A stretch of DNA of 64,000 nucleotides from Enterocloster bolteae (GCF_002234575.2 NZ_CP022464.2:3286001-3350000), one strand, 5' to 3'. Positions 33,313 through 42,084 are shown, counted from the first letter of the stretch. Program-made: numbers and translations. The notes: generated by a model not told the origin, from the sequence alone.

Positions 33313-35553
33313 TTAGCCCAGGGAAGCCCTCAGGCTGTCCGCTGTCAATGTTTTGGCGCAGCGCAGCATTTCCATAGGTGTGCCGGTAAATACCACCTGG
33401 CCGCCGTTCTTCCCACCGTCCGGCCCAATATCAATGAGCCAGTCCGCCTGCTTCATCACATCCAGGTTATGCTCAATCACCACCAGCGTATTGCCGCGGG
33501 ACACGATTAAGTCAAACAGCTTGAGCAGATTTTCAATGTCGGACATATGCAGTCCGGTGGTGGGCTCATCCATCACAATAATACTCCCCTTTCTGCCCAG
33601 GTTCTTCGCCAGCTTGATTCGCTGGCGCTCCCCTCCGGACAGGGTGCTGAGGGGCTGTCCAAGGGTCAGATAGCTTAATCCCACCTGCTCCATCACCTTA
33701 AGGCGCCTGCGGATCTTGGCGTCCTCAAACACCTGAAGGGCCTGGGACGCAGTCAGGCCCAGCAGCTCCACAATATTCTTTCCCTTGTAGGTGCAGGCAA
33801 GCGCTTCCTCATTATACCGCACACTGCCGCAGGCCTCGCATTCAGTCACTATAGGATCCATGAAGGCCAGTTCGGTGACAATGACGCCCTTACCGCCGCA
33901 TACCGGGCAGGCCCCGGCGGAGTTAAAGCTGAACAGACTGTCCGGTCTGCCGCTCTCTCCTGCTAGAAGCCTTCGTATTTCATCGAAAAAGCCCAGGTAA
34001 GAGGCCGGTGTGGAACGGTTGGTGGCTGTGATGGGTCCCTGGTCCACCATTACGATATTGCTCTCATAGAGTTTTGCAAATACCCGGGAGATCAGGGTAC
34101 TCTTGCCCGAACCGGCCACGCCGGTCACCACGGTCATAATACCCAAGGGGATATCCACATCCACATGCTTAAGGTTGTGGAGACAGGCTCCCCTGACCGG
34201 CAGGCTTCCCGCAGCCTGCCGCGGCGTCTCCTTGATGGGCAGTACCTGCCTCATTGCCTTTCCTGTCAGGGTATCGGCCAGAAGCAGCTCCGGATAGCTG
34301 CCCGCAAATACAATTTCTCCTCCGTTTTGTCCGGCCCCCGGTCCCACGTCAATCACATGGTCGGCAATGGAAATCACATCCTTGTCATGCTCCACCACCA
34401 GAACCGTGTTGCCTTTGTCCCGGAGCTGCCGCAGCAAATTGTTCATCCGGTAAACGTCCCTGGGATGCATTCCGGCACTTGGTTCATCAAAGATATAGGT
34501 CAGGCCGGTCAGGCTGCTGCCCATGTACCGGACCAGCTTCAGGCGCTGGGCTTCGCCGCCGGAAAGGGAGGGCGTTTCACGGTTCAAGTGAAGGTAGGGA
34601 AGGCCTATTTCAATCAGCCTGTCCAGACCTTCGATGATGGTCTGCACCAGGACGTCCACCCTTTGGTCGGTAATCCCAGCCAGAACTTCCCGAAGTCCGG
34701 TCAGCTCCATGCAGCATAAATCAGCGATATGGTACCCCTTTATTTTGCAGCTCAAAGCCGCCCCATTCAGCCGCTTCCCATGGCAGTCGGTACACTCCAT
34801 CTCAGCAATCAGGGATTGGGATTTCTCCCGGGTGTGCCTGCTCTTATTACTGATATCCCGGTTGAGAAGCGTCTTTGTGTACTTGTGGTACAGCCCGGTC
34901 ACCTTTGGGTTTTCCGGTTCGCCTTTGCCGTCGCGGGAGCCATATAAGAGCAGGTTGTATTCTTCACCGGAATACGCTCTGATCGGCTTGTCTAAATCGA
35001 AAAGACCGGACTGGGCGTACTGTTTCCAGTACCAGGATCCGGGGCGGTAAAGGGAGTCCTTGACACAGCCCTCATTCCATGATTTATCCATATCCAGAAC
35101 AGCTTCCACATCGACCTTTGTAATCTTTCCCAGGCCGGAGCAGGTCCTGCACATCCCGTTGGGATCATTGAAGGAGAAGTAAGAGGCCGTACCCGCATAG
35201 GGCTTCCCGATGCGTGAAAACAGCAGACGGAGGCTGGCGTACAGGCCGCTTATAGTTCCCACCGTGGAGCGGGCATTCCCGCCCAGGGGAGACTGGTCCA
35301 CCACCACTGAGGCCGTCAGGTTGTCTATGCGCTCCGCTGCCGGCTTCGGATATTTCGGCAGTCTGGAGCGCACGAAAGCCGGGTAGGCGGCGTTCATCTG
35401 CCGCTGTGACTCAGCGGCGATAGTATCAAAAACAATGCTGGACTTGCCGGAACCGGACACGCCGGTAAACACCGTAATTTTTTCCTTTGGAATACGGAAT
35501 GTGACGTGCTTCAGATTGTTCTGGGTCAGCCCATATACAAGAATATCTGCCAT
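33313..35553 (-). CDS. UvrA-like ABC ATPase (UvrA2 type)
   Basis: 746 residues, about 200 shorter than housekeeping UvrA. Two ATPase modules are present: GVSGSGKSS and LSGGEAQRLKL, then GVAGSGKST and LSGGERQRIKLA, each with zinc-type CxxC pairs (CRTCSGLG and CTDCHG; CPVCGGKG and CEACG). The shortness fits class II UvrA proteins that lack the UvrB-binding domain. Relatives act in DNA damage tolerance or in resistance to DNA-binding antibiotics in producers; the role here is open. It converges on the resistance operon. GAGAGGT precedes the ATG. Confidence 0.85.
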   Translation of the reverse strand: MADILVYGLTQNNLKHVTFRIPKEKITVFTGVSGSGKSSIVFDTIAAESQRQMNAAYPAFVRSRLPKYPKPAAERIDNLTASVVVDQSPLGGNARSTVGTISGLYASLRLLFSRIGKPYAGTASYFSFNDPNGMCRTCSGLGKITKVDVEAVLDMDKSWNEGCVKDSLYRPGSWYWKQYAQSGLFDLDKPIRAYSGEEYNLLLYGSRDGKGEPENPKVTGLYHKYTKTLLNRDISNKSRHTREKSQSLIAEMECTDCHGKRLNGAALSCKIKGYHIADLCCMELTGLREVLAGITDQRVDVLVQTIIEGLDRLIEIGLPYLHLNRETPSLSGGEAQRLKLVRYMGSSLTGLTYIFDEPSAGMHPRDVYRMNNLLRQLRDKGNTVLVVEHDKDVISIADHVIDVGPGAGQNGGEIVFAGSYPELLLADTLTGKAMRQVLPIKETPRQAAGSLPVRGACLHNLKHVDVDIPLGIMTVVTGVAGSGKSTLISRVFAKLYESNIVMVDQGPITATNRSTPASYLGFFDEIRRLLAGESGRPDSLFSFNSAGACPVCGGKGVIVTELAFMDPIVTECEACGSVRYNEEALACTYKGKNIVELLGLTASQALQVFEDAKIRRRLKVMEQVGLSYLTLGQPLSTLSGGERQRIKLAKNLGRKGSIIVMDEPTTGLHMSDIENLLKLFDLIVSRGNTLVVIEHNLDVMKQADWLIDIGPDGGKNGGQVVFTGTPMEMLRCAKTLTADSLRASLG

Positions 35554-35881
35554 TTTTACCTCTCTCGATTTACGTTATAGTATACCTTATCAAGTGTTCA
35601 TATGATTATATGCCCAGGGCTCCAAACGCTCTGCCCTGGCCTCATTGTTTCGTCCATTTCTCTTTTATCTTATCATGCCGGAATTCTGACACCTTCCAGA
35701 TTACATCATATCAAAAGGGACTTCCCCATTCATGATATTTTTTGCGGAGTTTCATTCTTTTTTTAATAGGAGATTGTCTACGCTTCCGGTTATCCAGACT
35801 TCGTCATTGATAGTCTCTCATCCATACACTCACACCCCTATGGCTGGTTTTCCCATTCCGATTCCCTTTTCAAGGGCAGAA
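35554..35881. other. Intergenic stretch with one hairpin
   Basis: A hairpin CCAGGGC/GCCCTGG (35614-35639) stands 60 bases before the UvrA-like gene. Apart from it I see no gene or RNA; a TATACT near the UvrA-like start lacks a good -35. Confidence 0.45.
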
Positions 35882-37441
35882 TCAGTCTCCATAATAATAA
35901 ATCGCCTTTAAATATCCCTTTTCATCGAACACCGGCTGGCCTCCGCCATAACCAGCTGCTCCTTGATTGGTTATATCGTCGAACTGCATCACTCTTTCGC
36001 CGCTTTCCAAATACGCTTTATCCGGGATACTAAAATATTGATACCACTCATGTTCCGCTCCCTTGAGCACATAGACCGTACCTTTATAAATATTTTTAAA
36101 CAACGTATCGTCGCTATTCGCCCACAACGTATAATTTCCTGAATAAGGCTCATAGGACAGAAAATAGTAATGGGGCGTATCCTCTCCCGATGTTTTTCCT
36201 GATTCTGTACCAGAATCATAAAAAAGCATGCAGTCACCATAATCGGAATTGTCCGTCCTTCTTACAGCAGCTGTCTCTTTCGTCAGCTCATTCACACAAA
36301 TCCGTTCTTCTTTACCCTCTTTCATGACCGCTTCATACTGCTTGGGTGAAAGAATGACCGGTGTGTAAATCGTGCCTTCTGCTTCATAATATATCCCTTT
36401 ATCTGCCCTGTGCTGAATATCAGAATACAGGCTTACTCCCATTTCCGTATGGGCAGTAAGAAGAGACGCATAGGGAGCCATTAAAAGCCCGTCATAAATT
36501 TTTTTCACCTCTTTGCTCTTTTCTTCGTCAAATTCAGCTTCTGCTTTCTTTAAAAATGCAATATTTCTTTTTTCCAGACCGCCAAACACGGTCTCGTCAA
36601 ATTCATCCTCTGTTTTATCTCCCAGATACCATGTTTTTTCCTGAAAATAATCTCTCAGCTCCTGCTTTTCAAATATCCTTCCATGAACAGCGTAATACTG
36701 GTTTCTCAGGATTTTCATATCAGCCACAGTCATGCCAATAAGATCTGTCTCGTTGAGAGGTCTGGAGAAAAATTCCGGCATAAATAAATCATCCAGAGGA
36801 AAATAGCTTCCCTGCGCCTCCAGCTGTCCGTAAAGCCCTATAAAGCCATTCTCAGATGGAACAATCTGGTATTCCTTGATAGTTCCATCCGCCTGATAGG
36901 CGGCCTGATCCATACTGCTCTGCATCCGGAACGGATACTCCGGATCATAGTACATGGAAAGCCGGTTAAGAACGGTGTAGCCTAACCCATCTTTCTTTAC
37001 TACATCTACATTCAGCTGATTTCTGTTCCTGCGCCCTCCGGGCGTGATTACGATCTGATAGGAAAAGTCTCCTGATTTAAAGTAGGTTCTGCACAGTTTT
37101 CTGGCTTCGTCCAGAAGCACTGTATCGTAATCTCCCTCTACATCCTTACCTGCTCCGTTCTCTGTATTGTTTTTTGCTCCGTCCTCTGCACGGTTCTCTG
37201 CTTTGTTTATTGCACTATCCTCCGCACTGTTCGCTGCACTATCCGCTGTACTGTCTTCTGTACTTTTCTCTGTTAAAGACAGTGCCTGTGAAGGACGGTC
37301 CGCTTCTCCGCTTTCTTTTTGGGCTTCTGCTCCGGCAGAAGACAGATTAACCCTGCCCCTATGTAAGAAAATATAGCCGGCTCCGACAAATGTTGAAATT
37401 ATAAACACTGCACTTAATACCAGTATTATTTTTTTAATCAT
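35882..37441 (-). CDS. Membrane-anchored YARHG-domain protein
   Basis: 519 residues. An N-terminal membrane helix (about 4-25), an Ala/Glu/Asn-rich linker with short degenerate repeats (SAEDSA, KAENRAEDGAK) at about 50-100, then a large outer part. Near its centre is YYAVHGRIFEKQELRDYF, a YARHG domain, found in bacterial surface proteins of unknown binding partner. The remainder is unmatched. The start at 37441 gives a clean anchor but only a weak ribosome site (AAGAAG); an ATG at 37480 is also possible. The IS110 element ends about 90 bases upstream and may have removed the native promoter. Confidence 0.72.
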   Translation of the reverse strand: MIKKIILVLSAVFIISTFVGAGYIFLHRGRVNLSSAGAEAQKESGEADRPSQALSLTEKSTEDSTADSAANSAEDSAINKAENRAEDGAKNNTENGAGKDVEGDYDTVLLDEARKLCRTYFKSGDFSYQIVITPGGRRNRNQLNVDVVKKDGLGYTVLNRLSMYYDPEYPFRMQSSMDQAAYQADGTIKEYQIVPSENGFIGLYGQLEAQGSYFPLDDLFMPEFFSRPLNETDLIGMTVADMKILRNQYYAVHGRIFEKQELRDYFQEKTWYLGDKTEDEFDETVFGGLEKRNIAFLKKAEAEFDEEKSKEVKKIYDGLLMAPYASLLTAHTEMGVSLYSDIQHRADKGIYYEAEGTIYTPVILSPKQYEAVMKEGKEERICVNELTKETAAVRRTDNSDYGDCMLFYDSGTESGKTSGEDTPHYYFLSYEPYSGNYTLWANSDDTLFKNIYKGTVYVLKGAEHEWYQYFSIPDKAYLESGERVMQFDDITNQGAAGYGGGQPVFDEKGYLKAIYYYGD

Positions 37442-37534
37442 AATCTTCTTGTATGATGTTGTTAGAAGCAAACACAACATACTTCCTTTCTTTTTCTGTT
37501 TCGTGGTTTAATACATTCAGATACTGTGACTTTT

Positions 37535-37715
37535 GATGTTTTTTTGTAGCCTCGACTACTCGACAGGAGTGTATTGCCATCTCTTTTATCTGAATTGTTT
37601 ATTAGCTGGATGTTGCCGGAGCGTTTGCTCTGAGTACTTATTTCAATCAAGTCTACGATGATAACTGCTGGTGGATATCACGGTATCAGACTTTATGAAA
37701 GGGAGGTACAACCTC
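37535..37715 (+). ncRNA. Candidate bridge RNA of the IS110 element
   Basis: The 180 non-coding bases between the left end and the transposase match in place and size the bridge RNA of IS110-group elements such as IS621 (about 177 bases), which pairs with donor and target DNA. A hairpin GTAG-CCTCGA-CTAC lies near the 5' end. TCAAGT at 37647-37652 is complementary to ACTTGA at the right end, with GATG five bases later as in the left end. These short matches are only suggestive. Confidence 0.45.
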
Positions 37716-38882
37716 ATGATTTACGTAGGCATTGATATTGCCAAACTCAACCATTTCGCCGCCGCGATTTCTTCCGACGGCGAAATACTCATCGAGCCGT
37801 TCAAATTTTCTAATAACTATGATGGCTTCTATCTACTGCTTTCTCATCTGGCACCACTTGACCAGAACAGTATCATCATAGGTCTTGAATCAACGGCACA
37901 CTACGGTGACAACCTTGTTCGTTTTCTCATCAGCAAGGGCTTTAAAGTGTGTGTTCTCAACCCTATCCAGACTTCGTTCATGCGTAAAAATAATGTACGC
38001 AAAACGAAGACTGATAAAGTCGACACGTTTGTGATTGCTAAAACCCTTATGATGCAGGATTCCCTTCGGTTTATGGCCTTAGAGGATCTGGATTACATTG
38101 AGCTCAAAGAGCTCGGTAGATTCCGCCAGAAACTTGTGAAGCAGCGTACACGCTTAAAAATTCAGCTGACTTCCTATGTAGACCAGGCATTCCCGGAACT
38201 ACAATACTTCTTTAAGTCTGGCTTGCATCAAAACTCTGTCTATGCCGTCCTTAAGGAGGCTCCGACACCCAACGCTATTGCTTCTATGCATTTGACCCAT
38301 CTTGCTCACACCCTCGAAGTTGCTTCCCACGGCCATTTCGGTAAGGATAAAGCCAGAGAATTAAGAGTTCTCGCACAGAAGTCTGTCGGTGTCAATGACA
38401 GTTCTCTATCTATTCAAATAACTCATACCATTGAACAGATCGAGTTACTGGATAGCCAACTTTTTTCTACAGAGCTTGAAATGGCAAATCTTGTCACCTG
38501 CCTGCACTCTGTAATTATGACCATTCCCGGAATTGGTGTCGTGAATGGCGGAATGATTCTTGGTGAGATTGGTGATATACACCGATTCTCTAATCCAAAG
38601 AAACTGCTTGCATTTGCTGGACTGGATCCGACCGTTTATCAGTCTGGAAACTTCCAGGCTCACAGAACCAGGATGTCCAAAAGAGGATCTAAAGTGCTAC
38701 GCTATGCCCTCATGAATGCAGCTCACAATGTCGTAAAAAACAATGCTACTTTCAAAGCTTATTATGATGCCAAGAGAGCGGAAGGCCGGACTCATTACAA
38801 TGCCCTTGGGCACTGTGCTGGCAAACTTGTCAGAGTCATCTGGAAGATGCTCACTGACGAAGTAGCATTCAACCTCGAATAA
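37716..38882 (+). CDS. IS110-family transposase (DEDD recombinase)
   Basis: 388 residues, full length. The RuvC-like N-terminal domain has YVGIDIAK, LESTAHYGDNL and KTDKVDTFVIAK, giving the DEDD acidic set. A coiled region follows, then the Tnp_20 C-terminal domain with IPGIGVVNGGMILGEIGDI and the serine motif YQSGNFQAHRTRMSKRGSK. The ATG at 37716 has GGGAGG before it; an ATG at 37671 is in frame but has none and would lie in the RNA region. The gene looks intact. Confidence 0.93.
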   Translation: MIYVGIDIAKLNHFAAAISSDGEILIEPFKFSNNYDGFYLLLSHLAPLDQNSIIIGLESTAHYGDNLVRFLISKGFKVCVLNPIQTSFMRKNNVRKTKTDKVDTFVIAKTLMMQDSLRFMALEDLDYIELKELGRFRQKLVKQRTRLKIQLTSYVDQAFPELQYFFKSGLHQNSVYAVLKEAPTPNAIASMHLTHLAHTLEVASHGHFGKDKARELRVLAQKSVGVNDSSLSIQITHTIEQIELLDSQLFSTELEMANLVTCLHSVIMTIPGIGVVNGGMILGEIGDIHRFSNPKKLLAFAGLDPTVYQSGNFQAHRTRMSKRGSKVLRYALMNAAHNVVKNNATFKAYYDAKRAEGRTHYNALGHCAGKLVRVIWKMLTDEVAFNLE

Positions 38883-39096
38883 GAGGTCTGTATACCATAA
38901 TCGATAGATTTTGAAAAAGGGCTTTTAGGGAGCTTTGTTAAAGTTACCCTTCTTTCTGCGAAACACGGAATTGAAATTTCCACCTAATTTATACTTGACT
39001 TTTCATAGCTGGTCTCCTTTCATTCGGCTTTCCCGCTTGGGGGTGTGGGGGTGTCAAGCATCCGCCAAGTCCGTCATTTACCGATAAGGCGCTAAT

Positions 39097-39130
39097 TTTC
39101 TTGATTTGCTTACTTTCTTGATTTGCTTAC
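39097..39130. repeat. Tandem 17-base repeat
   Basis: TTTCTTGATTTGCTTAC occurs twice head to tail (39097-39113 and 39114-39130). The second copy contains the stop codon of the minus-strand gene at 39127-39732. Confidence 0.85.
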
Positions 39131-39732
39131 TTCTCAATTGAAATAAACGGAGGGAAGGTATCGGAGCTATCGCGGCGCTGCATCGTATTGGCATCCACGT
39201 CAAAACACCGTCCATCGTATTCATAATGCAGTTTTCCGTCCTCGCAGTAAAAACGATGTTCCGCTTGAAAAGCAACCGGCTTATAACGCCCGTCCTGTAT
39301 CGGCTGATCCCGGTACAAAACCTGGGATTCCGATAATTTCAGCACACTGTTTTCAAGACGCACATCATAAATTCCACTTACGACAGCTTCTGCCGGCACA
39401 TTTTTCCCGGAAGCGGAAATAAAACGAAAACAGCCTGTTATGGCGTTCGTACTTTTCCGCATGGCCAGTTCAAAGCGAAACATGGATACCGAGCTGAAAT
39501 CCTTTCTTAGTTTATCCCGCTGTCCTTCCTTATCAATCAGCCATATTTTCTCGTTGGATACAATAAACATATCAATCTGAAATCCGCTTTGGGAGTATTT
39601 CAGATTAGAAAAGGATATCTGGTCAGAGTATACGCCCTGCAACGCGCCATTTTCCAATTCGTAAACCAACTCCTTTGTAAACAGCGTTCTGCCATCCACA
39701 TTCTCTTCCATAAAGTCAATAATTTTTTTCAT
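39127..39732 (-). CDS. Hypothetical protein
   Basis: 201 residues, soluble, with no signal or membrane segment and no family I recognise. The sequence is mixed alpha/beta (IDMFIVSNEKIWLIDKEG near residue 52; FYCEDGKLHYEYDGRCFDVD near 165). Its ATG overlaps the stop of the lipoprotein gene by four bases (ATGA), so the two are translationally coupled and probably work together. Confidence 0.6.
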   Translation of the reverse strand: MKKIIDFMEENVDGRTLFTKELVYELENGALQGVYSDQISFSNLKYSQSGFQIDMFIVSNEKIWLIDKEGQRDKLRKDFSSVSMFRFELAMRKSTNAITGCFRFISASGKNVPAEAVVSGIYDVRLENSVLKLSESQVLYRDQPIQDGRYKPVAFQAEHRFYCEDGKLHYEYDGRCFDVDANTMQRRDSSDTFPPFISIEK

Positions 39733-40496
39733 CTGAAAAGACTCCTTATCTGCTCTGTTTCAAATAACTCCTTCATTTCATCTATACTTCTGGTTTCATA
39801 ATTTTCGCCGGCAGCTCGTCCCGCATCACTGTCAACAGAAGGATAAAACTGGGCAAATGTATCATTTCCCATGTCCACCTGCTTTCCGGCCCAATCCCCG
39901 ACGGGCTCATAATACGTCTTTTCGCCGTCAGACTGCGGCGACACCCAGAGGCAGAAAACAATCTTGTCACCTGCTTGATCAAGCGGTACTCCTTGGGTCT
40001 GATCCAAAACCATATTACCTGCATCTTCAACCGGTATGTTCTGCAGCATCATATTGCGCACTGTCTCCCTGTCTGTCTTTGCGTAAGAATTGATATAATC
40101 ATTGACAGAAATATAGCCTGTTTGCTGGATAACTGTAATTTCTGCTCCCGGTAAAAGCCGGCCTTTGTATGTCTCCAGAACACGAACCCGCTCTTTCACC
40201 CATGCGGTGCCTCCATCAGCGTTAAAGTTCTCAACCGACTCCACTTCACCATATATGATATCTGATGAATGATTTACGATATTCTTGTAATCAGATAAAT
40301 CAATCGCCGGTTCTGCAGAAACAGTCTGCGGTATAACCACAGAATCCGTGTCAATGGAAATAACATATGAATTTTCCGGTCCCAGCCCGGATCCTGATTC
40401 TTCCCATGGCTCATCCGATGTCTGCGCCACATTGGCTGAGCAGCCGCCTGTTGACAGCAATGCCAATACTATAATAACAGCCCGTATATTTTTCAT
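39729..40496 (-). CDS. Putative lipoprotein
   Basis: 255 residues. Lipobox LLSTGGC near residue 19 after a short hydrophobic signal. The outer part includes DIIYGEVESVENF and VRVLETYKGRLLPGAEITVIQQTG, a beta-rich pattern seen in lipoproteins of unknown role in Clostridia and Bacilli. The ATG at 40496 follows GGGAGGAAAAA and is preferred over one ten codons earlier. First gene of a coupled pair. Confidence 0.72.
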   Translation of the reverse strand: MKNIRAVIIVLALLSTGGCSANVAQTSDEPWEESGSGLGPENSYVISIDTDSVVIPQTVSAEPAIDLSDYKNIVNHSSDIIYGEVESVENFNADGGTAWVKERVRVLETYKGRLLPGAEITVIQQTGYISVNDYINSYAKTDRETVRNMMLQNIPVEDAGNMVLDQTQGVPLDQAGDKIVFCLWVSPQSDGEKTYYEPVGDWAGKQVDMGNDTFAQFYPSVDSDAGRAAGENYETRSIDEMKELFETEQIRSLFR

Positions 40497-40669
40497 TTTT
40501 TCCTCCCAAACACGATATGAAAACACGATATAAAAGCATGATGTGATAATATCATTTTATCACATCCGAACGGCCTCTTCTTTTAATTTTACTTTACATT
40601 TCACGTACAATAACATCATGGAGGCGCTTCAAATAACAGACGTATTTCCATCCGTTAAAGCCACTAAAC

Positions 40670-40706
40670 AAAAAGGGAGTATTGCTTTATCAAATGCAAC
40701 ACTCCC
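40670..40706 (-). terminator. Terminator of the PH-domain gene
   Basis: Stem GGGAGTGTTGC/GCAATACTCCC (one wobble) with a ten-base loop and TTTTTG on the minus strand, 18 bases after the stop codon. Confidence 0.82.
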
Positions 40707-40723
40707 TATCAATTATAACACTA

Positions 40724-41047
40724 TTATATTTTCTCCTGAATGAATGCAAGAATTTCCTTACGCTTTGTCACAGACAGCTTATAGCTCTTTCCAGACTTAA
40801 GAGTCACCTTGATTCCGGTGGGAATAATCTGAACAAGCCCGCCCACATTACATAACTGTACCGATTCAATATCAGCATAGGGGATTTCCAATATGGTGGC
40901 AAAACCGCCCCTGAATACGATTCTTTGATTTGTAAGCCAGTATTTACCACGTTTCTGGCTATAAAAACAAAGTGTTTTCTCCCAGTAATCAGATTTAAAC
41001 TCCTTTTCAACTACTTCACCTTCATGTAATTCTAATGCATCTGCCAT
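40724..41047 (-). CDS. Small PH/GRAM-like domain protein
   Basis: 107 residues. GKYWLTNQRIVFRGG followed by IPYADIESVQLCNVGG and the end LSVTKRKEILAFIQ is the pattern of bacterial PH (bPH/GRAM) domains. There is no membrane segment, so it may bind a protein or lipid head group as a free domain. AAAGGAGAA precedes the ATG. Function unknown. Confidence 0.7.
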   Translation of the reverse strand: MADALELHEGEVVEKEFKSDYWEKTLCFYSQKRGKYWLTNQRIVFRGGFATILEIPYADIESVQLCNVGGLVQIIPTGIKVTLKSGKSYKLSVTKRKEILAFIQEKI

Positions 41048-41111
41048 GATTTGTTCTCCTTTTATGTATATAATTGAATAATCCCTATATCATATTTTTG
41101 ATAGCGTTTTA

Positions 41112-41228
41112 TCACCGGACCTGGGAAAAAAATGCCAGCTGCACACTCTCCGATCCTGGTACAGAAACAGGTACAAACTGGATACTGTCCTCCAACAGAC
41201 CGGTAATAAAGTCTTTGGTCAGAACCAT
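41112..41228 (-). pseudogene. Possible gene fragment or small ORF after the TetR gene
   Basis: A 38-codon frame beginning MVLTKDFITGLLEDS and ending AFFSQVR, 22 bases after the TetR stop. AAAGAG lies too close to the ATG. It may be the remains of a longer gene once controlled by the TetR protein, or a real small gene; I cannot decide. Confidence 0.3.
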
Positions 41229-41250
41229 CTCTTTATAATGTCTGTATCAC

Positions 41251-41820
41251 TTATTTTCCCTCCAACTCCTTCATGCCGCCAATCATCACCTTCAGGGACA
41301 AGTCAAAGCTCTCCTCCACTGACAGAGAATAGCCAAAGGCATTGTTGTTGACCAGCAGACAAAAGCCTTCCAAAAATGCCCGAAAGGTACGGATTAGATG
41401 ATTGCAGTTTTCCTCAGAAATGTTCAGGGATGATGTGATTGCAAAGCAAATGGAAAACAGCTTTTCCGTGACGCCCTGCGTCTCTTTATCCTGGTATTTA
41501 TTATACCAGAGCATTGCGCTGAACACACCGGGGTTTTCGGTCGCATACTGATAGAATGCCCGGCAGACCGCTTCCCACGCAGCATACCCGTCAGCACCTG
41601 ATGCCGCTTCCAGCATACGTTTTTCCACCTGTTTCCAGCCATAAATCATCAGTTCACGACGTAAATCATCTAACCCCCTGATATGGTTGTAAAGGGACGG
41701 CGGCTGTATACTCAGACTTTCCGCCAGCGTTTTCAACTGAATCTGGTCAATTCCCATTTTGTTTGCTAACTGTGCAGCCTTCTCTACTACAACATTTTTA
41801 TCAAGTCCTGCCCGCGCCAT
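41251..41820 (-). CDS. TetR/AcrR-family transcriptional regulator
   Basis: 189 residues. The helix-turn-helix lies at about 30-55 (IQLKTLAESLSIQPPSLYNHI), with the PPSLYNH recognition helix of the subgroup that has a WHG-type C-terminal domain. The rest binds an unknown small ligand. The ATG at 41820 follows AAAGGAAAGG; one six codons earlier (41838) overlaps that ribosome site. Its promoter contains a palindrome between -35 and -10, so it very likely represses itself. No intact target gene adjoins it. Confidence 0.85.
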   Translation of the reverse strand: MARAGLDKNVVVEKAAQLANKMGIDQIQLKTLAESLSIQPPSLYNHIRGLDDLRRELMIYGWKQVEKRMLEAASGADGYAAWEAVCRAFYQYATENPGVFSAMLWYNKYQDKETQGVTEKLFSICFAITSSLNISEENCNHLIRTFRAFLEGFCLLVNNNAFGYSLSVEESFDLSLKVMIGGMKELEGK

Positions 41821-41849
41821 AACCTTTCCTTTCATCATCTGTTAAATAC

Positions 41850-41878
41850 ATAGTAACTAATCGGATTAGTTTTGTCAA
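41850..41878 (-). promoter_or_regulatory. TetR promoter with built-in operator
   Basis: TTGACA (41873-41878), 17 bases, TACTAT (41850-41855). The spacer holds the perfect palindrome AACTAATC-G-GATTAGTT (41855-41871), where bound TetR dimer would block polymerase. Confidence 0.85.
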
Positions 41879-41907
41879 GCGCTGCTTTTTTCTGCAACAA
41901 AAATATT

Positions 41908-41942
41908 ATATCATACCTACAAAAAATTTTCTTGTATGATAT
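41908..41942. repeat. Inverted repeat upstream of the TetR promoter
   Basis: ATATCATAC and GTATGATAT arms with a 17-base AT-rich spacer. No T-run follows directly. Role unknown; could be a second binding site or a relic of a divergent promoter. Confidence 0.5.
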
Positions 41943-42003
41943 GACACTCATTCTCACTGTTTTGCCTTTAACCTCCATGCGCCTACTCATTGTACCATGA
42001 GCC

Positions 42004-42044
42004 CAAAAAAATATGCGGTCTTTTGAGAATACTCAAAAGACCGC
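42004..42044 (-). terminator. Strong terminator after rpmF
   Basis: Perfect 13-base stem GCGGTCTTTTGAG/CTCAAAAGACCGC with a four-base loop, then ATATTTTTTT on the minus strand. It ends the yceD-rpmF transcript, which in relatives runs on into plsX. Confidence 0.92.
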
Positions 42045-42084
42045 GTATTTACCAACTCTTCACAAATGTTTGACTTGTTGAAAA

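Larger units (their letters stand above)
37527..39003 (+). mobile_element. IS110-family insertion sequence
   Basis: The transposase gene is bracketed by TGACTTTT at 37527-37534 and 38996-39003, each preceded by ATACT. IS110 elements have no terminal inverted repeats and insert at a short core shared by both junctions, so these matching sites mark the probable ends (element about 1.47 kb); exact borders are uncertain by a few bases. Confidence 0.7.

Noticed and set aside
37535..37715. Target-binding loop of the bridge RNA
   Set aside because: I could not find a segment complementary to the left flank (ATACTGTGA), so only the donor-side match is mentioned.
20077..42084. Integrative element or prophage as origin of the island
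   Set aside because: No integrase, relaxase, phage gene, tRNA end or flanking direct repeat was seen; only one IS110 element lies inside.
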